Assembly (NCBI GenBank): GCA_021613535.1
Contig: CP075492.1
Location: 2,790,001 to 2,854,000, forward strand
Direction of reading: 5' to 3'
DNA length: 64,000 bases
From: Adineta vaga
Taxonomy: Eukaryota; Rotifera
The translations under genes and the position numbers were made by a program. This document shows positions 9,941-23,400 of this stretch, one piece after another. The stretch's first letter is position 1, and every line of letters starts with the position of its first letter. The notes beneath the pieces were generated by a model. It worked only from the letters and a program-made list of their open reading frames with translations, searched no databases and was not told the origin of the DNA.

Positions 9941-11626
9941 TCATTGCTCATGTTGTAGCAATTGTCGCGTGCTGATAATGCGCCTTTGCAGATTCTCAAC
10001 AGATTGTTCGTTAGACTTTTGTTGATTATTTTCGAGCAATGTCACAGCTTGTGAGTGGTTACCTTGTTCCCTTTGAATATCACTGATCGCGACGTAGAGA
10101 GAAACAAGATCAGGATGTTCAGGTGGCAAATAGCTCAGACCGATATCCAATGATTTCTGAGAATGGTCGAGCGCTTTGGCGTACTCTTTTTTGTATGCGT
10201 AATAAGCTGCGAGGCCATTGTGTACGCGAATAAGACGACGCGGTTGATTGAGAGCGGAAGGATCATGAAGTAAGCCAAGATAGAACTTTTCGATGAGTTG
10301 AGACTCGTCCATTCTGATGAGTAAAGCACCCATGTATCGTAAGGGATCGGCAAGTACATCATTGTTTTCTAAGGGCTTCATAAAACGTAGCAGTTGTTCA
10401 TCGTCGTCGTCAATCAGTGTTAGTTTTACGTTCCAAAGCGCAAAATAATCGGTAGCTTGCTCGACTGATTCAATACGAAAGATGGTACTTCTAGCGAAGC
10501 AAATCACGTCTTTTTTTGATTCATCATCAAGTAGCGCAAACGGACTCTTCTTACTGTATACGGATGGCTTGATCTGTATTTCGAAGATAACCGCCGTCAA
10601 TTCATGATGCGTTCTTCGCCGGCGACGGACAAAGTCAAGAGCGACTTCCTTATCGATATTAGTCTCGAGAAAGTTAACAAAAGAAAGAAGACCACCGCAG
10701 TTGTTTTTCACTAAAGTTTCGAACTTGTCGCTTGACATCGTTTTACCGCGATAGACGATTAGAATATTTTGCAGCTGCGAGAGAGTATTATCTTGTCGAA
10801 TAGTGAGTTGAGTCTGCACGTGTTTGACAAAGAAGCCAATCTTATAAAGAATGGCATAGTCTTTAGTACATTCAGCTCGATTCAACATCCGCGAGACAAA
10901 ACATGACTGTGTTAACCACCAGAGAGCTTTTTGAGGGCGATAGTTTTTCTCAAAATCATTAATATCTTGCAGCTGCTCGTTGTTCTGTGCATAATGTGTT
11001 CGACAGAAAGTAACAAACTCATTTTTAGCTTCATTTTCGAATTTAAATCGAAGTTGATCTTCTTTTCTTAATAGGGTGAAAAGAAATGATGCTTCTTGTT
11101 TAGTAGCATTGGAAAACGAGATCTCGTGTTGATCGGATATGGGAACTGAACTGATAACGATACAATCGAATTCATACAGTTCAATGTCATTTTGCAATTG
11201 TTGGCAAAGAAGTGTGAAATCTCCAAAGATATTTGTTTGCTCTTCGTTTTCTACTCTTTCACGAATACATGAGTCAAAAATGTAGATTTTCTCTAGCTGT
11301 GGTAAGTGAGCAATGTATTCAGCGGAGTGAATAAATGCCGCCGGTACGATGAGAAATAACTTTTCAACTTGAGTATTTTTCGCAAAAGTAATGCACGCGT
11401 CCACATCGGTAAATATCTTCAATGTACAGACAATTTTACATAGCTGTGCTTTTGCTTGATCAATCTTTATCGAAGGTTCATCAGTAAGTAAAAGAATGAT
11501 ACAATTTTCCAAAATACGTGTCGGTTGAGGATCGGCTGTTGTAACTAAGGAAACATTTTGCACATCACTTTTCCAAATTGTGGACAAAGCGGTAGCTGTG
11601 TTCATTTTTGATGATGAGCAACCCAT
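9941..11626 (-). CDS. ADP-ribosyltransferase-like protein with TPRs, degenerate catalytic site
   Basis: Protein of 561 aa. The open frame runs to a GTG at 11629, but the ATG at 11626 gives MGCSSSK, a classic N-myristoylation signal (Gly2, Ser6) with Cys3 for palmitoylation, so I take it as the start. Residues about 190-420 match the arginine ADP-ribosyltransferase (RSE-type) fold found in many bdelloid genes: WWLTQSCFVSRMLNRA, VYRGK with Arg293, CGGLLSF. However, the STS position reads FLETN (Glu321) and the ExE position reads SKKDVIC (around 371-373), so two of three catalytic motifs are lost. Residues about 455-540 form TPRs of the kinesin light chain type (HPDLVSLYVAISDI). The paralogue at 50.1 kb keeps all three motifs. 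Likely a membrane-anchored pseudoenzyme or altered transferase; the role is inferred only. Confidence 0.85.
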   Translation of the reverse strand: MGCSSSKMNTATALSTIWKSDVQNVSLVTTADPQPTRILENCIILLLTDEPSIKIDQAKAQLCKIVCTLKIFTDVDACITFAKNTQVEKLFLIVPAAFIHSAEYIAHLPQLEKIYIFDSCIRERVENEEQTNIFGDFTLLCQQLQNDIELYEFDCIVISSVPISDQHEISFSNATKQEASFLFTLLRKEDQLRFKFENEAKNEFVTFCRTHYAQNNEQLQDINDFEKNYRPQKALWWLTQSCFVSRMLNRAECTKDYAILYKIGFFVKHVQTQLTIRQDNTLSQLQNILIVYRGKTMSSDKFETLVKNNCGGLLSFVNFLETNIDKEVALDFVRRRRRTHHELTAVIFEIQIKPSVYSKKSPFALLDDESKKDVICFARSTIFRIESVEQATDYFALWNVKLTLIDDDDEQLLRFMKPLENNDVLADPLRYMGALLIRMDESQLIEKFYLGLLHDPSALNQPRRLIRVHNGLAAYYAYKKEYAKALDHSQKSLDIGLSYLPPEHPDLVSLYVAISDIQREQGNHSQAVTLLENNQQKSNEQSVENLQRRIISTRQLLQHEQ

Positions 11627-12089
11627 CACGAACAGTAATCTAACGATTTATAATCTTCGTCTAATAAATCTACCAGAGTGCGAGGAGAGGCAATTTAATG
11701 AATCGCTGTACCACGGTGTGTTAGATATAAAATTCGATGTCATTCACCATGGATTGGCACAGTTGTTGACTATGTTTTGGGAGCATGAATATCTAGAAGA
11801 AACGTCTAATTTTTTTCTCAATGATATTTATAAAGAAAACTCAGAATGCCAGCATTAAAAGAAATTCAATAACATTACTTATTTTCATCCGCTTTAACAA
11901 AGAAGATGAACATTGATGATTAACATATTCAATTACCGATTAATTATCTCTTAAAATGAGTCGTCTTGGAAAAAGATGTTAAGAAACTTGCCTGGATCTC
12001 TTTTCTCACATCTTCTATCTCATTATTCTTTTCGGAACCTATAGGAGAAGCGAATAATGAACTTTTACTATGGTAGTTTTTTTAACAAG

Positions 12090-12156
12090 GAGTGGGTGAA
12101 GGTGTGAGGACATCTTTATTGTACTTACCTTCATCCACTCTAACCTTCACACTCAC
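12090..12156. repeat. telomere-like imperfect hairpin
   Basis: gagtgggtgaag (12090-12101) pairs with cttcatccactc (12129-12140), one mismatch; a second C-rich block follows (ccttcacactcaca). It is far from any intact gene, about 460 bp upstream of the ART gene and 1.2 kb before the oxygenase remnant. Confidence 0.5.
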
Positions 12157-12996
12157 AGTCCGAATAGATTTATTACAAATTGTTTAATCTATAGATCGAG
12201 TTTCTCTTGTAACAATAATTTATTGACACCTGCTGACCATTTCCCATTCTCTTCTCCTGACACAAGTTGAGTAGCAACGAATCGCTCATAAAGAATAAAG
12301 AAATTACTATTACGTCATCTTTGATAAAGAGAAGACAGGCTCTCTACTGAAAAAAAAGAAAAAGTCTAGTTGTGTAGCATTATTTGATTTGAATAAAAAC
12401 GTTTTAAAAACAAATTTATGTTGCGACATAAATTCCTGCGTAATATTGGTTTGGGTACTACCGCTTCATTATTAACGAATTATGATGTACCAACAAAGAT
12501 CAACGATGATGTCAAAATCAATATAGTTAAACATCAATATGACTTTTCATTGATGAAAAATCTTGTTTTTCATCATCATCAACGTTAGGTCTTCTCAGAA
12601 AAGGGAGCTGTATCAAAAATGATTTCTTACATTCATCTATCGAAATTTTAAACCCATCATATACATCCAACAGCAATCAAACCCAAATATTCGACGATTT
12701 CGGCAGCAATGAATATTACTAGTGGAAAAAATCACCAAAACGCGTACGACCAAATTCATCGTATGACTCAGTAACTTTTCACCCTCTCAAATAGTATGAT
12801 GAACAAAAACGTGCACTGCTTGTAAACCGAAATCATTTACAAGATTGAAAATAAAAGAAATAAAAACTGAAACGACCCCTATTTTAATCACTTATAACCG
12901 ACGAAGCAAAAAAGCAAATGAACAGTTCTGCGCATCAATCCTTATGAACTGCATAGATCTTCTCGAAACCAGTTATTCATTTTTCCGCTGGAAATG

Positions 12997-13014
12997 TATA
13001 TATATATATATATA
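12997..13014. repeat. TA dinucleotide microsatellite
   Basis: About nine TA units in the spacer between the ART gene and the oxygenase remnant. Confidence 0.8.
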
Positions 13015-13328
13015 GGTGATAGATACAAAAAGAACTTTTCTCATTTGAGATTTTTCATTTATCGACTTTTCCAAATAGTTTTTCCAATTGAAAAAAGCAT
13101 TAATGTACCGTGTTTTGTTGGTGAACATTGATCTGTGTGAATTTAGCATTTGTCTCGCTGATCGAAAAGTCGTCGAACCCTCTTACCTTTTCCGTGTGTC
13201 TTTCCGGTGGGAACCAGTAGAAAAGTTATGAAACGGGCGGAAATTAAGGCTTTTCCTGTCGGTTCCGAAGGCTGGAACGAGCGACTTGGGACAATATCAA
13301 ACAAAGAAATAATTCAAGATTAATAGTG

Positions 13329-14400
13329 ATGGATAATCAATTAGCTGAAACACTTTGGCAATGTTTAAATTTCAATCATAAATTAGCAAAACTTCTTCAA
13401 AATACCAAACCATTGGGTTTCAATGTTCTAGGTAATTTGGAAATGATTATGGTGTCAATACAGCAATGAGATTAAATAAATATACTAAAGAAGAATATGT
13501 TGCATGTCATAAAGATGCTCAATATGCACCAAGTGGAGATGAACGATCATTATTTAGTTTATTAATTTATTTAACTGATAAATATGAAAAAGGTGAAACA
13601 AAATTTTATGTTCAAAAAATATTACCAACAAAGAATATTAAATGATTAACAATAAAAGAAGAAATTAATGCTTATAATGGATTAGCAAATGAATATGAAT
13701 GTATTTTATTCAAATTAAAGAAAGATTATGCTGTTCTCTTCACACATAATTTATTATATAAAGCAATATTACTCGAATTAAAATTGAATAAATCGATTTC
13801 CATCAGAAATTTAGCTTCATATTTTTAAATTTATTCATGAACAAGATATTCGAAATTTAGTGTTTGGGTGTGGGTGTGGGGTATAGAGAAAATAGTAGCA
13901 GATGCATTTTATAATAATGGAAATTGTTATGGTTCTTTATATCGAGTGAAACGAATTGATGAGAATAAATGTCAACCAACAATGGATTTAAATTCAAGTG
14001 TTGATCGAACATATATCACAAATCGACATCAATCACAATTTATTGGACAAGATCTTTTACCAGACCTTCATTTTACATTAAAAGATCCTTAGTCATCTTA
14101 CTCGACAAGGGATGATGCATTATTGAACATAGATTACATCTCTCTTTTACACGATTGTGTTCGTACACATCAGAAATCAGTTCCGCAAGAAAATCCCATT
14201 TCATTTTATCGAGTCAATATTGAAAAATGAATTAAAGAAATGGAAGGATTTAACCATGCATCATGTCAATGCGGATATCCATCAGTGGAATTTGATCAAT
14301 TTTCGTTTCTTGATTATATACATTACATTTATCGTTTATCTATAGGAATGAATCATGTAATTTATTAAGAATATGTTAAAAGAACAAAACCAAGTAATGA
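13329..14400 (+). pseudogene. decayed 2OG-Fe(II) oxygenase (prolyl 4-hydroxylase-like)
   Basis: Plus-strand fragments in several frames keep the hallmarks of a 2-oxoglutarate/Fe(II) dioxygenase: YGVNTAMRLNKYT, then the HxD iron ligands in ACHKDAQYAPSGDERSLFSL, GETKFY, and the distal His in FTHNLL. The first frame ends in TGA near 13467 and must shift by one base to continue. A TGA lies at about 13643, more stops fall around 13828-13885, and further stops follow GQDLLPDLHFTLKDP (ending about 14090) and near 14229. No GT-AG introns rescue these breaks. The gene has clearly lost function. A run of telomere-like repeats at 13861-13881 interrupts it. The downstream part (13880-14350) is coding-like but I cannot assign it; it could be the C-terminal half of the same protein. 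Confidence 0.75.
13861..13881 (+). repeat. short telomere-like TGTGGG tract inside a pseudogene
   Basis: The tract reads tgtttgggtgtgggtgtggg plus one g, that is one TTTGGG and two TGTGGG units. TGTGGG is the reported bdelloid telomere repeat. It lies exactly where the reading frame of the oxygenase remnant changes, and has no C-rich partner arm. Confidence 0.7.
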
Positions 14401-14431
14401 TTATAAAGTTAACTAATAGAATATGAATAGT

Positions 14432-17400
14432 TCACAAATAATCAACCATAATCTTGACACTTATTTCACGAGCAAGAATTGCCGAGAAGCGTTCAACCAA
14501 TGCATCACTGGTTGTACTGTTTGCAGCAATATTACTAAATACTGTTTGAAGTTCAGCACCTGTCAATGCAGAATAAGCTCGACCTCCACCTACTGATGCC
14601 ATATTCGCGAGTAATCGTGCTGCTGAACTTCCTGCAGCAACACCAGAACCAAAACCAACTGTATGGCAGACAAAATTATGATTAGTTCCAAATTGTTGTT
14701 TGAGTTGACGTACGAGTTCTGTAGGATCACCGCCACTGCCATCTCCACCGTCCGACATGAAAATCATTACAACTGATGATGCGGTTCTATCAGCTGCGAT
14801 TGCGCTGCTTGCTTGTTTTAAACCAGCACAGTAATTTGTTCCACCTCCACGCATTGTTAGACTACGAGGTGTATTAATAAGTCTTTGTTGTTGACAGATC
14901 GTGCGTGCACTACTATCAAATTGTACAACAGTAAAATGATCATCTCCACCTTGATCATCATTACGTCGCGTTAAAAATGTTAGATACGCATTTTGTAATG
15001 CATGCCACTCGCTAGACATTGAACCTGATTCATCGAGAACAAAGACAAAATGAAATGATTGGGTTTCTTGTTGTTTATCATCAAATAATTTTATGGTAGT
15101 GAACGCTTTGCCTGTTTCATCTTTTTTAGCATCATAATAGGCTTCAAAAGCTCTTTGCATCTTAGCTGTTGCATTTGGTTTAATACAACAAAACATTAGG
15201 TCGACTTCAGCATCTTTTTTCAATAGACGTTCACAGATACTTTTCAAAGTATGTCCATCAACTCCCTACACAAAAAGAATATATGATTGAGAAAAGAATT
15301 CAATAAAAATCTTACTTGAGGATACTTATCAATAGCAAGATTATCATTTAATTCTGGACCATGGCCAGGTGCATCAGTAATCAGTACAATGAAACGAGCA
15401 TTGGTATTACTCCAATTTTTCAATGTTAAACATTGATCCAATGCGCCAAGTACATCTTCTGGTAGATCATCACCACCTTCTGCTTTTAATGAATTCAAAA
15501 ATGTGATAACTGTGGAAATATTATCCGTAAAATCTTGTGTAAAAAATTGCGGTCGATCATTTTTATCACGATAACCAACGATAGCAAAACGTAATTTTAA
15601 TTTCAATGATGGATATTCTTTTTCAATCAATTTAGTAATACCTTCAATAATGATTTTCATTTGTTCTTTAGCTGCCATTAACCACCGAGACATACTACCA
15701 GTACAATCAAGACAGAAACATATATCAACAGTCATATTCGATGGTGGTTGACCACTGTTTACTAACATAAGTTCACGTTGACCAGCCAATTCTCGAATCA
15801 TTTCACCAAAGACTTTCTTTGATCTAATATCATCGAATAAATTATATTTCAATGCATCAATATTCGTCGTATTATTCTCGTTCATATTTGTATTTGGTGG
15901 CCATTCTAATGAGAATAATTGTGTATCTTGTTCAAATAGAGATCGTAAAGCTTTCGGTAATCCATATGGTGTTGCACATTGTAAATATCGTTTATAAACT
16001 GATTTTAAATTAGTTTGATCAATACCAATAGCCATTGCAATAAGATCAATACCATGATCTTCTGCACGTTGTTGTACCATGGATAATCGACTTCCACAAT
16101 TACTATAACCATCTGTTAGAATAAAAATCTTCTTCTCTCCTCGCATTGAACATTGAGTCAAGAGATCAATCGCAGCTTCAAGAGCATCGGCATCTTTTGT
16201 ATCATCATCTCGATCGAAACGTAATTCTTGCATAAGTGTATAAATACATGCTGCATCCCATCCTTGTTCATTTGTTTTAATTAATCGAACCGATCGACCA
16301 AAAACAATAATACCAAAATTTTCTAGATTAATTTTACGTAAAGCAGCAATAAGTACAACAATAGTATCCATCAATCCGATGCTTAACGTGCCAAACATTG
16401 ACGTTGAAATGTCAAGTACAAGACACATCATATGTTCACGTTTTCCTCCAGCTAATTTAGCACTGAAAATTTTCTTGTAACTCCATTCTGTTGTCATTGC
16501 TTTGATAAGACCAGGAAGATAGAGTGATGATCCACGTAGAGCTGCACGACGACGTGTAAATTTATTCAATGGAAAAACAAGATCACCAAGTACAGTTGAT
16601 AGATCATCGACTAAACCAGAAAAACGATATTCATCAGCAATCCATTTCTTTTCGATTTCTTGCATAGTTAATGTTGTTTTCATTGAATGATAATATTGAC
16701 GTAATTGATCGACTGTATTTGTTGCATAATCAGTATATTCATTTGGTCGTGATAAATAACTTAATAGTTGTGTACGAATCTGAAGTAAATTTGGAATACT
16801 TGCTGTTGGATTACTAATTGTATATGATGTTGGATTAGCTGTCGTATATGTATGTTTATCAGCTTGATGTACCTCTGTAATAGATGAAACATCTTTTTTG
16901 TCGGGTATTTTGATATTAATGATTGGTAATAACGTTGTTTGTGTTGTCATAGATGATAATGATGGTTTCAAACATGCTTTAATCATTTCATTCATAAGTT
17001 GAGGAACTGTAGATGATAGTTCACCTATATTATTCGCCTTAAGAACACAACTTTGTGCTTGTTTTAAACCTTTAAGTAATACTTGACTACTATTCTGATC
17101 GGCTGTTTCGATAAACATAAAACCAAGATCGATTTTATAAGTATTAATCGTTTGAGAATAACTTTTATCATCACGTTCTTGCGTTAGACCATCAGTAATC
17201 ATAAGAACGAGACGATGGATAGTATTATCTAGTGCTTTTCCTGATTTATCAATAGGAAATACTCGATCGACAATACGTAATAAACCTGTAGCAGGATAAG
17301 TTCCTTCATCAAATGTTAATGCTTCAAGAACATACTGTCCATCTTGATTTGTAAATAGATCATCAAAATTTTTCAATATCTTTTGATTTGTTCGTGTACC

Positions 17401-20400
17401 AAAACGTGCCACAGCAAATTTACTTTCTAATTTACGTAATAATTCCATAATGACAACAAGAGCTTCATAAATAGCATTTCTATGAATACTCATAGAACCT
17501 GAATTATCAATAATAATACACCAATGTATTTGATGTTGATCAAGTATACTCATACTTGTCATTAATTTTTCCCAATATGATCGAAATCCTTGTACAATAA
17601 GGTCAACCATTTGAGCAATAGGTGGTGCTTCAACTAACAATTCATATGTCCATCGTTCATGTTTCTGACTTGGTCGAAGAGCTGCACGACTATCTAATTT
17701 TCCTTCAGGAACAGTCGAAGCTACTTTAGCACCGGCTTTTTCATACATATCCACTAGATTCGGTTGTTTTTGTAAATGCTCTTGCATAGCTTTCATTTGT
17801 AAATCAACACTGATTCCTTGCATAGATGATGAATCCATATCCGATGGTAACATATCGGTCGACATTGTTCCACCACTAGATGATATTATATTCATTTTAC
17901 CCGTGTTTTGTTGTAACATATTATTAGCTAGATTTGATATACTTGTTTGAAGATTTGAACTACCACTGGATCTATTTGTCTTTTTTGATTTTACATGTTG
18001 AATCTTTTTGGCTAATTTCATAGCATCGGCAATTTGTTGATCAGTACTTGTTGCCATTGCATTTTGCCAATCATCGAATGATATTGATGGATCATTATTT
18101 TCGTTCATGTTGATCAATGGCATAGATGTACTATTTTGAGCAATAGATTCTGATGGTGTACTGATTTGTGGAAGAATATCAAGTTTGAAGTTACTTGATG
18201 ATTTACCTTTAGGAGTTACAGATTGTGAAGGCAAATTAAAATCGAGTTTAATTCGACTTATATCGATATTCAATTGACGAAGAGTATTACGCATAATTGG
18301 ATATTTTTCGAGAGATAAAGATAGTAAACATTTTTCAACTTGTGTTAATTCTTTAATGAGAAATTGAACACCAACATGAGCAAAATTAGGTTCGAGAATT
18401 TTTCGGACTATAACAAGGTTACGTAATAAATGAAGACCATGTTGAACAATATCATGGCCAGCTTGAATATCTTGAGAATTATTTGAATTCGATCGATAAT
18501 GAACAAGAACATTGAATGTTGTGAATGTCGCGTACCATTGAGTGATTTTTGACAGAGTAGTATTTAATGTAGTATCGATAATATGATGAATTGTATCAGA
18601 TTCGGCAAAACTATTCGATGGTTGTTTAAGATGTTTGACATAATTCAATACAGATGCTTCCATATTTGCTAGTGTTTCTTCAGAATATGGACAAATGATT
18701 GATCTCATTCTTGTGAGTGTTGGAGGAGCGGACGATGGTGTAGTCGTTGTTGTTGGTGGTGGTGGTTGAACGGTAACGGTCGAAGTTTGTTGAGTATTAA
18801 TAGATTTAGTAAGACTTTCACGAATTGTCATTAACATTGATGGTAACTTGATTGATGATGAATTGGATGGATTGATGACGAATTCTTCTCGAGCATTTTG
18901 ACGACATCGAGCAAGAATACATAATGCAGATGTCAAGTTTGTGGTATAGAGCTGTTGACATAGAGGAATATTTTTGGTTACTAGTAGGCCAGGAATTGAA
19001 GTTAGTATAGATGAAATAGTACTAAATAATCGATGTAATTTTTTACAATTTATATCGAATAATGTCAACCATGATGGAACAATATTGTCAAAAAGAAGAT
19101 ATTGATCTTCATCATCGGATGTTGTATACGATGATAGATGTTGTAAAACTAAATAAGCATGAATTTTTGGTTGAAGTTCTAGTGGAGTAAACTGACGAAC
19201 TTGTTCGAAAAAGTCGATAGGGGATGTTGATGTTTGTGATGATAATTGACGAATTAAAGATTCGTTTGTATTTAGTAATTCTCGCTCATCATCCGTTGAT
19301 ACAAGACGATACAGTTGTAAAATTGTTTCAGCTTTATTTTCTTCTGTTTGATCATTTTCCAATGTTTCAGTCAGACGAATAACATCCTGATGACAACCCA
19401 AAGTATCTGCAAAACTGAGCATTGTTTCCCATGTTGGTGTAGAATACAGTTGTTTGTATAATTCTCTAATCGAATACCAATTCCGTTCCGGATTGAGAAC
19501 ATTGAGAAGAAGAAGAATTTGAGCAAAAATATGACCAACTGTCTTATCTTTTTCATGTAAATCACACAACAGAAGACAAGCAGATTCAATTACTTTTTTG
19601 ACAGAATTCCACTGGCTAGCAGTCAGTGAAAGAAGTTGATTAAGTATATCACAATACGGCTTGATATGTTCTATACGAATTGAAGAATTTCTAAAATCAC
19701 CAGTGAGCGTTCGTTGGAAATTATATATTTCTACAATGAGTCGTTGAGGTGGTGGTTTAGGAAGACAAGGTATATTTCGAAGTGCATTCGAAATACCATA
19801 GGATTTGGATTCGACAAAAAAGTTTTCAATAGGTTTAAATGATTGTGACGGTTCATAACGTTCGACGACTTGTTTTGTTAATTGCATGAGATCACTGAAT
19901 TGCAGTCTTTGTTTGCCTAATACACTTGTCAAAATAGAAAGAAACTCTTTGAAATTATCAAACAATGAAGTAAAAATATTTGATTTAACATTCATGTCCA
20001 TTGTATTCCATAAACTATGCATATTCTTCACTGCTTCGAGTAATGATCTTTGTATAGTATATGAGTTTTGTTGTTTAACAATCATTAAATGTAAATCGAG
20101 TAATGCTTGCCAATCAGTTTTTACTAGGCGAATAAGCATCGCTCGAGTACGTTCATTTATATGTGTAAAAAGTAATGTCCATTTCAAATCGAACAGATTA
20201 GTTGAACTTTGAATCAATTCAATCAAAGTATTTGTCGATGGTATAAGTTTTAATAATTGTTGTTCTATACTAACTGTTGACGATGGTTGAACGATCTGAT
20301 GAATAAATTTAGTAAAAGAACGAATGCTTTCAGGCATATTACAATCATTACTGATACATTGATGTATAAATTCAATAGTCTGTGCATAGACATTCTCAAT

Positions 20401-23400
20401 TGAACATTCTTCATAGATATTCCAAAATTTTTCAACATATTCTTGCATTGTATAAGCTTCATCGATATTCGCTGCTGAATTGTTTACACCTATGAGTTGA
20501 AGTCGAATAGTTTCATAGTTTGTAAATGAACGATGAAATAAACTCGAATAATAGAAAAAGGATCGATTAGTTGTACATGAAAGTCTTAAATATTTGATTA
20601 AAGTATCAGTAGCTGTGCTTATCGTTGTCTGATCGTTAAAGGAGCCAATTTCTAATTTTTCTTGATAACTTCTACTTCCACCAAGATGAAGATTCGAACA
20701 GAATGTTGACCATTCTTGACTAGTTATCGGTAATGATGAATTCTTTGTTTTTTGTGAACCACAAACATGAGCAATTGCTGTAAGCATTATTAGTGGTATG
20801 TAAGATGTATGATTGGTATGTTCTCGATAAATATGATACAGCCAAGATGATGGTAGTAAGTCTAAAGTAGACCAATCGTTCGAATTACCTTCTTTTGGTA
20901 ATGCATATTCTACTAATGGTTTTGTATGTCCAACGATCACAATTGTTATCATACGATTCGTAAGTGTACTATTCATGTCAATGACTGGATCACATAAGCT
21001 CGTTAATTCAAATTCGGCAAGTTCTATTATTTCAGATTCGAGACTAGTATCGATTTGATTATATTCGATCTTAAGATCAAATGAACGGTATTGATTCGGA
21101 TTGATACGTAGTGGTTGATTGATGGATAGTGAAGCAGGCGACGATGATTCTTGTAGAAAAGCGGTCTTAATAGCTGAATGTTTTCGACGCGGTTCTGATA
21201 TTACAAAACGAAGTTCTTTCTCTCCGATATTCTTAATCATTAATACTTTATCTTTAACGAATTTATCTGATTCAAGCAAACCAACATTGATTAAGTTTCT
21301 CGGCATTGATTGCAATTTAGGTGTATGAAATTCAATAGAATATGGAACACTAATTGGATCAATCGAAGTATTTGTTTGTATTTGTATTCGAGCATCGAAT
21401 TTTTGTAAGTCGGTCGGATAATAAATAAAGCGAACAGGTACTTGTGAGTTAGGTGCAATAACTAGATTATCTGGTTCCATATGAAGTTTAGCTGTTAAAG
21501 GTTTTCGCATATCTTGAGCTGATACAATACGTCTATAGTTTAATGTTGCTGCAGCTTTACCTGCATTTTTGAATGTGATTTCATGTTCAATAGGTAATAA
21601 TTGTTGAAGATTTTTATTCCAAATTTGTTCCATATGAGCAGCGGCTGTTATTGATATACGCTGATTATTGTCTGATGGACGACATGAATAAGTCAATTGA
21701 GGTTGAGCTGTTCGACAATCAAATGTCAATTCATAGTGATGTTTATTATTCATCACATCAATGGCAATTAAAAAATCTTGTCGTATTGTCGTCGATATTT
21801 CAATTTCAATTTCGACAGTCTTTTTTGTCTTAGAAGGTAAATGTATTTCATACATGTTCAACGTGATATTTTTCGATGAAAGACAAAGAGTATATTCAAT
21901 GACTCCTTGATTTTGAAATTCAAGAGAAATAAGACGTTTTTCACCTTTATAGAAATCATGAATTGATATACGATCAGATAAAATATTCTCTAAATAGACA
22001 CGACCTTGATAGATGACAGATAGATTAAGACGTCGTACTCGTGCAAGAACTTTGATCCATTTTAAATTTCGTGCGGAATCTATTGCTAAACATACATCTG
22101 CTTCAATATCTTCTTCAATATTATCTGTAGGTTCAATTGCAATATTGAATGGTAAAGTTGATTCTGATGGTAATTCAAATTCATCGTTGAGAAGAATCAA
22201 TTGAGAATGTCGTTGATTATTTTCTGTTCCTTGTAATTGAGATTTAATACGTACAGGACAGGGTAAAACATTTTTTAAATTGATACTTTTTTCGATTCGA
22301 TAACTACCGCATGCTATACAATCAAAATTAATTGTATCAGCCGATTGTTCTACATCGATTTTAACTGTCTGAGTTTTCACTTTAATAACATCCGATAGTG
22401 AAACTGAATTATCAATCAATAAATTCCAATTTTCTTCTGTTGAACCAAGTGTTGAGAGTGGTCGAAGAAAGACTTCTAATTCACACATATTATTTGCAAT
22501 AATTTGAACATTTTCACTTGTTACATCAAATACAGTATCATTTGAATTATTTCGATCAACTCGTATCGTTAGATCTCGACTAGTATGATTATGAATAAAT
22601 ATACGTTGAGTCATTCGTTGATGAATACCAATAAGTGTAATACCAAAATCTAGATCAGCAGATTTTGGATGACATGTCATAAGAGTTAATGTATCATCAT
22701 CATTTTTCGTTTCAGTTAACCATAAATGAGCATCACGACTCATTTGTGAATGAAGAAATGCAGCATTGAGATTATCTTCGATTGTTAAAGGTGATAAACC
22801 TATTAAACGTTTGATTTCAATCCAATTATTTGATGTTCGTTTGATTGTACGATAGATTCGTTGTGCATCATTAATAATTCGTCGATATTCATTGATATAT
22901 TGAAGATTTTCTTGTGTATTTTCTATACTTAATTTTTCAAATTGTACACATTCTTTAATCATTGTCGAAAATTCTTGTTGAGTATCTGATGCTTTAGTTA
23001 TTGAAAGTGCATTAGCCCATGCATAAGTTAGAATAAAATATGCTTTGTTTAAATATAAACATTTAACAAAACGTTTTATTTGATCACGAGCATTTAATAA
23101 ACTTTGTCGACCCGCAAGAAAAGCTTTGTTCATTGAATAAGTTTGAATAGAATCGAAGTTTATATTCGTTGCTGGCTCATCATCATTAACATATTGTATA
23201 ATGGATGAAACGGACGTAAAGTTTTTTATTGGTAATAAATCAAATGCTTGTTGAATTTTGTCTATTTGTGGTAATGACATGAATGCATGATATATAGTTG
23301 ATGTTGTTGATAGATTTTTGATATTTAATGTTTGACATTGTAATATCGAAGGAATATTTGTTAAATCTTTGTTTAATAATTCAAGTGTTTGTGTAAATGA

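Larger units (their letters stand above)
11627..13328. other. intergenic, 5' flank of ART gene
   Basis: No supported gene. A small plus-strand frame at 12418-12588 (56 aa, MLRHKFLRNIGLG...) is open but unrecognised and may be chance. A telomere-like hairpin lies at 12090-12156 and a TA microsatellite at 12997-13014. The rest is AT-rich without evident structure. Confidence 0.45.

Noticed and set aside
11580-11858. Plus-strand 92-aa ORF
   Set aside because: Its 5' part is antisense to the ART start and it has no recognisable content or splice support.
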